Below are positions 23,139-28,445 of a DNA stretch of 28,445 nt, one piece after another. How positions within the stretch are numbered: position 1 is the first letter of the stretch; each line of letters begins with the position of its first letter. Source of the stretch: Actinomycetes bacterium (lineage in GTDB: Bacteria; Actinomycetota; Actinomycetes; Mycobacteriales; Micromonosporaceae); NCBI GenBank assembly GCA_021793335.1, contig JAJYSW010000007.1, positions 1 through 28,445 on the forward strand, in the 5' to 3' direction. The notes beneath the pieces were generated by a model. The model was not told the origin of the DNA. It made no database searches and saw only the letters and a list, made by a program, of their open reading frames with translations. A program made the position numbers and the translations under genes.

Positions 23139-23723
23139 TCAATTCATGCTGGGATCGGCCGGGTAGTGCGCCACCGCGGAGAGCAGGCCGCCCTGGCGTT
23201 TCCACACCATCGACCACAGGTCTTCCGGATTCGTCGAGAAGGGATCGGCGGGCAGGGCGTCGAACACCATCCACGCCCCCGCGTCGATCTCCGATTCCAA
23301 CTGGCCCGGCATCCAGCCGGCGTACCCGGCGAACACCCGCATGCCGTCCAGCAGGTGCGAGACCTCGCCGGGATCTCGCGACAAGTCGAGTGTGCCCAAG
23401 CGGCCCATGACCGGCCGGAACGCCTCGGACTCGGGTGCGTCGGCCTTGCTCCAGCCCAGCGCGATGGCCGCCTCGGGTTGCACCGGGCCGCCCTCGAAGA
23501 GCACGGCCGGATCACCCGCCAGGCCGCCCCAGTCGCCGAGCACGTCCGCGACCGGCAGCTCGGTGGCCCGGTTGAGGACGACCCCGAGGACGCCGTCGGA
23601 CTCGTGTCCGACGCCGATCACGACGGTCCGGTCGAAATTCGGATCCTGCAGCGTTGGCGTGGCGACGAGAAGACTGCCGACGAACGACGTCGTCCGCGCC
23701 GGTGAAGTCTCGCGGCTGACCAT
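23139..23723 (-). CDS. YqgE/AlgH family protein (UPF0301)
   Basis: 194 aa cytoplasmic protein of uncertain function. Family landmarks are SFVGSLLVATPTLQDPNFDRTVV, split here as SFVGSLLVATP and DPNFDRTVV, then GVLGVVLNRATELPVADVL, FEGGPVQPEAAIAL, and FAGYAGWMPGQLESEI. ATG 23723 has GGAGG 8 nt upstream. It converges tightly with the small membrane protein and lies downstream of mca, from which it is separated by 276 nt. Confidence 0.93.
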   Translation of the reverse strand: MVSRETSPARTTSFVGSLLVATPTLQDPNFDRTVVIGVGHESDGVLGVVLNRATELPVADVLGDWGGLAGDPAVLFEGGPVQPEAAIALGWSKADAPESEAFRPVMGRLGTLDLSRDPGEVSHLLDGMRVFAGYAGWMPGQLESEIDAGAWMVFDALPADPFSTNPEDLWSMVWKRQGGLLSAVAHYPADPSMN

Positions 23724-23873
23724 GGCTCCACCTCCGTTCTGCCGCCGTCGCCGTTACCCGCCCGTGGCCCTTCTCGGCGAAGCCTACGAGCCGTACATCG
23801 GCTCGGGCTTTCCTGGCACGGTATCCCGCAGCGACGCGCTTGCAACAACGTTCCCGCACTTTCCGAGGAATTA

Positions 23874-23977
23874 CACCGTGGTGTCGGGAGACCGACAGTT
23901 CGTACCCCGCGGCGGGGGCCTCAGTGGGGACATTTCGGCATTATCGGTGTGGCGGGAGTGGCTCACCGTGGTGTCGG
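23874..23977. repeat. 14-bp direct repeat upstream of yqgE
   Basis: CACCGTGGTGTCGG occurs at 23874-23887 and again at 23964-23977, exactly 90 nt apart. Each copy begins with the near-palindrome CACC-GT-GGTG. The copies lie in the 276-nt gap between mca's stop and yqgE's start, where the yqgE promoter must be, so they may be paired regulator sites. No gene is seen in this gap. Confidence 0.5.
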
Positions 23978-23999
23978 TGATGCAACGGGGGCGGTGGGG

Positions 24000-24884
24000 T
24001 CACAGCACTCCGGTGAAGAGATCGTCCTCCGGCAGCCGGGATTCGACGTGGGAGGTGACGAGTTCGTAATCCTCGGTGGGCCACGCCTTCTGCTGGATCT
24101 CGCGCGGGACCGCGAACCAGAACCCGTCGGGATCGACCTGCGTCGCGTGGGCCTTGAGCGCCTCGTCGCGGATCTGGAAGTAGTCGGCGCACTCGACGCG
24201 GGTGGTGACCCGGTCGCTCTTGTCGCGCGTCCAGTCCCGATCGCCGTTGACCCAGTCCTCATAGGGTGATTCGAGTCCGGCGTCGATCATGGCCCGGTGG
24301 AGCGCCTCGATCCGCGGCCTGCCGAAGGAGTGCCCGTAGTACAGCTTCAGCGGCTGCCATGCCTCGCCTCGGTCCGGGTACAGCGCCGGATCGCCGGCCG
24401 CGTCGAAGGCCGCCACGGAGATCTCGTGGGTCTTGACATGGTCGGGGTGCGGATAGCCGCCTTCCTCGTCGTAGGTGGTCACGACGTGCGGCCGGAAAGA
24501 ACGCATGATCTCGACCAGGGGCGCGGCGGCCTTCTCGGTCGGCACCAGATAGAAGGCGTCCTCGGGCAGCGGGATGCCGGAGTCGGGGAGCCAGCCCTCG
24601 GGCAGGCCGGAGTCGGTGAAGCCGAGCCAGTGCTGTCGCACCCCGAGGATCTCGCGGGCCCGGTCCATCTCCTCGGTGCGGATCCGGGGAAGGTTCTCCT
24701 GGATCTCGGGCCGGTCCATCTTGGGGTTGAGCACGTCGCCGCGCTCACCGCCGGTGCAGGTCACCACCAGCACTTCGACGCCTTCGCGGGCATAGCGTGC
24801 CATCGTGGCGGCGCCTTTGCTCGATTCGTCGTCGGGGTGTGCGTGAACACACATCAGGCGCAGAGCGTTGGACGCGTTCGACAC
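24000..24884 (-). CDS. mca: Mycothiol S-conjugate amidase Mca
   Basis: 294 aa zinc amidase that cleaves mycothiol S-conjugates to a mercapturic acid and GlcN-Ins, a detoxification step. The LmbE-type fold shows zinc ligands H16 and D19 in AHPDD and H149 in YPHPDH, with D18 as the expected general base. GGERGDVLNP, EEMDRAREILGV and the C-terminal WPTEDYEL match Mca rather than the deacetylase MshB. GTG 24884 has GAGGT about 9 nt upstream and gives the usual length; GTG 24899 would add five residues. Divergent DUF4307 and greA follow, the same order as in mycobacteria. Confidence 0.94.
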   Translation of the reverse strand: MSNASNALRLMCVHAHPDDESSKGAATMARYAREGVEVLVVTCTGGERGDVLNPKMDRPEIQENLPRIRTEEMDRAREILGVRQHWLGFTDSGLPEGWLPDSGIPLPEDAFYLVPTEKAAAPLVEIMRSFRPHVVTTYDEEGGYPHPDHVKTHEISVAAFDAAGDPALYPDRGEAWQPLKLYYGHSFGRPRIEALHRAMIDAGLESPYEDWVNGDRDWTRDKSDRVTTRVECADYFQIRDEALKAHATQVDPDGFWFAVPREIQQKAWPTEDYELVTSHVESRLPEDDLFTGVL

Positions 24885-25043
24885 GGCGGTTGACCTCACT
24901 GGTGGGTGCCAAAAGTACAGCTGCTGGGGGCCGAGGAGCCGACTCGCACGCATGCGAAGGTTGTCGGCTCTGGCATTCTGTGCAACGATACTCGATAATC
25001 GATTCTTCCCAACCCGATGACGCCTGTGCTAGAGAGCGGCCAA

Positions 25044-25517
25044 ATGAGTGAGACCAAGACCACGGATAGAGGCGTGCCCGAACCGGACGACGTCTCCTTC
25101 CCGGCTGGTCGCTACGGTCGCCGCCGCGAGCGTAGGCGTCGCCGCCCGATAACGACGGCGGTGCTGACCTTGGCGGTGATCGTCGCCGGGCTCGGCGTCG
25201 CGTGGAGTCTCCAGGACCAGTACGGCCACGGGAAATATACACCGAGGCTCTTGGCGTTCGATGATGCGGAGCCGGGTCGGGTGGAGATCACCTTCGAGGT
25301 GTACAAGCCGGCGGGCGAGGGCGCGATCTGCCGCGTCAGATCGCGCAATGTCGACGGCGCCGAGATCGGCTTCGCTGAGGTGCGAATTCCAGCGGACGAA
25401 TCCACTCACGTCAAGGCGACCTACACGCTGGCGGTGACGGGAGAACCCAACACCGGTGAAGTCCAGCGGTGTTGGCAGGCAGACTTACCACTTGATCTTC
25501 GGCCCGCCGCACCGTGA
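25044..25517 (+). CDS. DUF4307 membrane-anchored protein
   Basis: 157 aa. A polar N-terminus with a very basic run (RYGRRRERRRRR) precedes one membrane helix (about 42-60). The extracellular domain holds two cysteines, in AICRVR and QRCWQAD, that could pair. This arrangement and the position between mca and greA identify the actinobacterial DUF4307 family, function unknown. ATG 25044 follows GAGAGCGG with suitable spacing; the in-frame ATG 25017 has no site. A hairpin covers its stop codon. GATAAT at 24994-24999 may be its -10 box. Confidence 0.87.
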   Translation: MSETKTTDRGVPEPDDVSFPAGRYGRRRERRRRRPITTAVLTLAVIVAGLGVAWSLQDQYGHGKYTPRLLAFDDAEPGRVEITFEVYKPAGEGAICRVRSRNVDGAEIGFAEVRIPADESTHVKATYTLAVTGEPNTGEVQRCWQADLPLDLRPAAP

Positions 25518-25530
25518 ACGGTCGGCGGGC
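25502..25530 (+). terminator. Hairpin spanning the DUF4307 stop codon
   Basis: GCCCGCCG (25502-25509) pairs with CGGCGGGC (25523-25530); after one bulged C, ACCG (25511-25514) pairs with CGGT (25519-25522), leaving a 4-nt loop. The TGA stop (25515-25517) is in the loop. No T tract, so termination is uncertain. Confidence 0.5.
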
Positions 25531-25605
25531 ATCTTGCTACTCGCACCCCGCTACGCAGCGGACCCGCGCAGAGCACAGACCGCAACATTCGGAGGATTTT
25601 GAACT

Positions 25606-26100
25606 ATGGCTACTCACAATGACCAAGGCACGTGGCTGACCCAGCAGGCGTACGACCGCCTCAAGGGCGAACTGGACGAGCTCATCGCGAACCGACCCGT
25701 GATGGCCGCCGAGATCAACGCCCGCCGTGAGGAGGGCGATCTGCGCGAGAACGGCGGCTACCATGCCGCCAAGGAAGAGCAGGGCAAACAGGAGGGGCGC
25801 ATCCGCCAGTTGGAGGACCTGCTGCGCAGCGCGAGGGTCGGCGAGGTCAAGGCCAGCGACGAGATCCAGATCGGCACGGTCGTGACGATCGCCTTCGACG
25901 GCGACCTCGACGACACCGAGAAGTTCCTGCTCGGCTCCCGCGAGATCGCCGCGACGACGGACGTGACCGTCTACAGCCCCGATTCCGCACTGGGTTCGGC
26001 GATCCTCGGCCACAAGGAAGGCGACACGGTCTCCTACGAGGCCCCCAACGGCTCGGAGCTGACGGTGAAGATCATCGGCACCGAGCTCTTCGAGAGCTGA
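25606..26100 (+). CDS. greA: Transcription elongation factor GreA
   Basis: 164 aa factor that rescues backtracked RNA polymerase by stimulating transcript cleavage. The N-terminal coiled coil (about 8-78) carries the family tip with acidic residues in REEGDLRENGGYHAAKEEQ. The C-terminal FKBP-like domain (about 85-164) has GTVVTIAFDG and GHKEGDTVSYEAPNG. ATG 25606 is preceded by GGAGG about 9-11 nt upstream. It is probably cotranscribed with DUF4307 or has its own promoter in the 88-nt gap. A strong bidirectional hairpin separates it from the converging sugar ATPase gene. Confidence 0.96.
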   Translation: MATHNDQGTWLTQQAYDRLKGELDELIANRPVMAAEINARREEGDLRENGGYHAAKEEQGKQEGRIRQLEDLLRSARVGEVKASDEIQIGTVVTIAFDGDLDDTEKFLLGSREIAATTDVTVYSPDSALGSAILGHKEGDTVSYEAPNGSELTVKIIGTELFES

Positions 26101-26146
26101 TGCGCGACGGGTCGCGGCGGCGGCCGGTCGACGACTGCGCAGAGCC

Positions 26147-26186
26147 AAAGCGCTTGAGAGGCCTCGTTCGGCCTCTCAAGCGCTTT
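26147..26186. terminator. 17-bp perfect hairpin, bidirectional terminator
   Basis: 26147-26163 and 26170-26186 are perfect inverted copies (AAAGCGCTTGAGAGGCC) with a TCGTTC loop. Starting in AAA and ending in TTT, it can work for greA and for the converging ABC ATPase gene. Confidence 0.88.
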
Positions 26187-26215
26187 CGGCGTTCATGGGC
26201 TTCCGGCCGGGCGGA

Positions 26216-27493
26216 TCAGGCGCGCTGGCTCCAGCCGACGTCGATGCGCTTGCCGAATTTGTCGAAATAGTGCAACGCGTCCATGTGCACGGCCACGGTG
26301 ATCGGCTGCCCGGCCGAGATCGGAATGTGCGGAGGCAGCCGGAACACCAGGTCGGCCGGTTTGCGGATGGGCCCGGTGTCCTCCTCGGGGCGCTGCTCGA
26401 CGTGGCCGCCGCCGAAGCCCGCGAACAGGCCGGTCAGGCGCCTGCGAGGCTTGGACCCGTTGCGGGCGAGGTCGGGCTTGTCGCCGATCCCGTCGGGCAC
26501 GATCGCGGTGGCGCCGACGTCGAGGAACACCAGGGTCTCGTGGCCGTGGTGCTCGTAGAAGCGGACGCGGCCCTGGAGCGACTGGCCGGGCTGGCCCTCG
26601 GCGACGGGCGCCAGGGCCTCGGCCCGCATGCCGACCACGATGTTCTCGCCGTGGTAGCGGGCGACGGCGCGTCCGCGCAGGTCGTGCCAGGGCAGGCGGA
26701 GTTCCTGGTCGCCGAATTCAAGGGCGACGTAGCGGTCGAGGTAGACGTTGACGCGGGCTTCGAGCAGGTTCATGCGGGGCGTGCCCAGGAAGGCCGCGAC
26801 GTACATGGTCGCGGGCCGCTCATAGACCTCGTCGGGGGTGCCGACGTCCTGAAGGATGCCCTTGCGCAGGACGGCGACGCGGTCGGCCATGGTCAGCGCC
26901 TCGGTCTGGTCGTGCGTGACGTACAACGTGGTGGCGTTGTGGCGGCGCACCAGTGAGGAGATTTCGGTACGAAGCTCGGCCCTGAGTCCAATGTCGAGGT
27001 TCGAGAGGGGTTCGTCCATGAGGAACAGCTTGGGGCGGCGCACCAATGCGCGCCCCATTGCGACACGCTGCTGCTGACCGCCCGAGAGCTGCCCCGGCTT
27101 GCGCTCCAGCAGCTCACTGATGCCCAATGCCCCGGCCATGTCGCCGACCGCTTCGGGAACGCTTTGCGCATTGTTCTTCTTGCCGAGTTTCAAGGGGAAA
27201 CCGATGTTCTCCTCGACCGACATGTGGGGATACAGCGCAAAGGTCTGGAAGATCATCGCGGCATTGCGTTCGCGAGGGGGCAGATCATTGGCGTATTCGC
27301 CGTCGAGCAGGATCTCGCCCTCGGTGGGTGCTTCGAGTCCGGCGACCATTCGAAGCACGGTGGACTTGCCGCAGCCTGAAGGGCCCAGGAGCACCAGGAA
27401 TTCGCCGTGGTTGACTTCCATGTTCAAAGAGTCCACGGCCAAGGTTTCGCCGGGGAACACCTTCGAGACGTTCTTCAGCGTGACAGCAGTCAC
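26216..27493 (-). CDS. Sugar ABC transporter ATPase, MsiK/UgpC type
   Basis: 425 aa ATPase of the carbohydrate uptake group. Walker A GPSGCGKST (37-45), Q-loop FQTFALYPHM, signature LSGGQQQR (136-143), Walker B LFLMDEPLSNLD, H-loop THDQTEAL, then the C-terminal regulatory OB-fold domain. No permease or binding-protein gene is nearby, as with MsiK of Streptomyces, an ATPase shared by several sugar transporters. It is longer than the usual 360-380 aa because residues about 334-380 form a basic, Gly-rich insertion inside the regulatory domain. GTG 27493 has TGGAG 7 nt upstream. A LacI-type operator lies about 230 nt upstream. Confidence 0.92.
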   Translation of the reverse strand: MTAVTLKNVSKVFPGETLAVDSLNMEVNHGEFLVLLGPSGCGKSTVLRMVAGLEAPTEGEILLDGEYANDLPPRERNAAMIFQTFALYPHMSVEENIGFPLKLGKKNNAQSVPEAVGDMAGALGISELLERKPGQLSGGQQQRVAMGRALVRRPKLFLMDEPLSNLDIGLRAELRTEISSLVRRHNATTLYVTHDQTEALTMADRVAVLRKGILQDVGTPDEVYERPATMYVAAFLGTPRMNLLEARVNVYLDRYVALEFGDQELRLPWHDLRGRAVARYHGENIVVGMRAEALAPVAEGQPGQSLQGRVRFYEHHGHETLVFLDVGATAIVPDGIGDKPDLARNGSKPRRRLTGLFAGFGGGHVEQRPEEDTGPIRKPADLVFRLPPHIPISAGQPITVAVHMDALHYFDKFGKRIDVGWSQRA

Positions 27494-27723
27494 CGTTTAC
27501 TCCAGGGGGTTCAAAAGGGGACCGGTAGTTACATGTTCGTCAGATGAAGCGGAATCGTCGACGTGGTTGACTGGATGTAGCTTAAGCCTTGCGGTCGAAC
27601 CGAGTGTCGGGGGCCACCCTTCTTGCTGCCGGTAAACCCGGGGTCACAGAAGGTGTCTCCCTGCGCGCGGTGTGGACGTATCGATGGTTGTCGCTCGTGG
27701 GCGAGTGGGCGATGTTCTGAATA

Positions 27724-27739
27724 TTGTAACCGGTTTCAA
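27724..27739. promoter_or_regulatory. LacI-family type operator
   Basis: TTGTAACCGGTTTCAA is a palindrome with a central CG and one mismatched pair, the form typical of LacI/GalR-family sites. It sits in the 461-nt gap between the sugar ATPase (minus) and ilvA (plus), closer to the centre. Control of the sugar ATPase by a LacI-type sugar regulator is the likely use; the regulator is not in this window. The rest of the gap shows no gene and no convincing minus-strand promoter. Confidence 0.65.
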
Positions 27740-27943
27740 AAACACCTGTGGTCACGGTGAAACCGCCGGGGCTGCAATTCAGTGAATGATGCATTGGTGA
27801 ATCGCTCCCACGGCGGGCGTCTGCTGCCAATGGACACGGCGATGCATTGGCGTGCAACCACAATCGTGCTTCATCCCAGCGGGGCGACTGCAACCGCCGC
27901 GCCGAAGGCGCTCGCAGCGGGCCGCACCGGTGGGCCCCCGACT

Positions 27944-27949
27944 ACGATC
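27944..27949 (+). promoter_or_regulatory. -10 box for leaderless ilvA
   Basis: TACGAT ends 5 nt before GTG 27955 and no Shine-Dalgarno precedes the start, so the mRNA probably begins at or next to the GTG. Confidence 0.45.
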
Positions 27950-27954
27950 AGGGC

Positions 27955-28445
27955 GTGACCGAGCTCGTTTCCCTCGCCGACGTCCGCGCGGCGGCCGTCG
28001 AACTCGAAGCGGTCGTGCGCCGCACGCCCCTCGAACCGGCCCGGGACCCCGCCCTCCCCGGCGTCTTCCTCAAATGCGAGAACCTCCAGCGAGCCGGATC
28101 GTTCAAGATCCGCGGCGCTTATATGCGCGTCGCGAAGCTCTCCTCCGAGCAGCGCGCCCGCGGGGTCGTCGCCGCCTCCGCCGGCAACCACGCCCAGGGC
28201 GTCGCCCTCGCCGCCGCGACCCTCGGCGCCCGAGCCACCGTCTTCATGCCCGCAGCGGCTCCGCTTCCCAAAGTCGCCGCCACCAGAGGCTACGGCGCTG
28301 AAGTGATCCTCGGCGGAGCCGCCGTCGACGACGCCCTCGAATCGGCCCACCGCTTCGCCGACGAGACCGGTGCGACCCTCATCCACCCCTTCGACCACCG
28401 CGACATCGTCACCGGCCAAGGGACGATCGCCCTGGAGATCCTCGA
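27955..28445 (+). CDS. ilvA: Threonine ammonia-lyase, 3' end outside window
   Basis: The first 163 codons of a PLP-dependent fold-type II enzyme that deaminates threonine to 2-oxobutanoate. K51 in ENLQRAGSFKIRGAY is the Schiff-base lysine, and SAGNHAQGVA is the phosphate-binding substrate loop. HPFDHRDIVTGQGTIALEIL follows at the edge. The short N-terminus is usual for IlvA/TdcB. Whether it is biosynthetic (with a C-terminal ACT domain) or catabolic cannot be told because the C-terminus is missing; serine/threonine racemases are more distant alternatives. The GTG start is supported by its -10 box. Confidence 0.93.
   Translation, partial: MTELVSLADVRAAAVELEAVVRRTPLEPARDPALPGVFLKCENLQRAGSFKIRGAYMRVAKLSSEQRARGVVAASAGNHAQGVALAAATLGARATVFMPAAAPLPKVAATRGYGAEVILGGAAVDDALESAHRFADETGATLIHPFDHRDIVTGQGTIALEIL

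Noticed and set aside
23341..24069. Plus-strand gene across yqgE and the following gap
   Set aside because: It is antisense to yqgE and mca, lacks a ribosome site and has no recognisable motif.

Overview
The window reads as a chromosomal core segment of a high-GC Gram-positive bacterium (Actinomycetota). The clearest markers are a mycothiol S-conjugate amidase (mycothiol is an actinomycete thiol), the DUF4307-greA-mca neighbourhood, a DivIC/FtsB-like protein next to eno and DUF501, and strong use of GTG starts and UGA stops. A Glycomycetales-type organism is only my guess. No phage, transposase, CRISPR array or tRNA was seen.

Layout. 1-645: end-truncated lipoprotein gene on the minus strand, divergent from 885-4380, which holds eno, an unusual 30-bp tandem array, a terminator, a divIC/ftsB-like gene, DUF501 and a Ppx/GppA phosphatase. 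4409-5896: a membrane protein and a TetR regulator, divergent, with a matching palindrome in front of each. 5928-8365: a PP2C phosphatase and a membrane Ser/Thr kinase, divergent. 8618-9127: a PadR-type regulator. 9256-14798: translation and division block (prfB, ftsE, ftsX, a coiled-coil M23 peptidase, smpB, tmRNA). 14869-20068: two half-size ABC transporters of the IrtAB/YbtPQ type plus an alpha/beta hydrolase, divergent from a TetR regulator across a 30-bp nested palindrome. 20104-22502: two CNNM/CBS proteins. 22691-23723: a small membrane protein and YqgE. 24000-26100: mca, DUF4307 and greA. 26216-27493: an orphan MsiK/UgpC-type sugar ABC ATPase with a LacI-type operator upstream. 27955-end: start of threonine ammonia-lyase.

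How the parts fit. FtsE, FtsX and the secreted coiled-coil LytM protein look like one septal cell-wall hydrolysis module. SmpB and tmRNA are adjacent and form the trans-translation system. Kinase and PP2C are a natural signalling pair. Many genes show a TANNNT -10 box ending 5-8 nt before the start codon and no Shine-Dalgarno, so leaderless translation seems common.

The two things I would look at first are both about UGA termination. The release factor 2 codon-recognition tripeptide reads SKY where I expect SPF (and TGF for TSF), although 21 of the 26 complete genes here end in UGA. Separately, the 3' end of eno is duplicated into a 30-bp tandem array that keeps an in-frame UGA in the first four units and at the same time forms a chain of tiny GTG...UGA reading frames.
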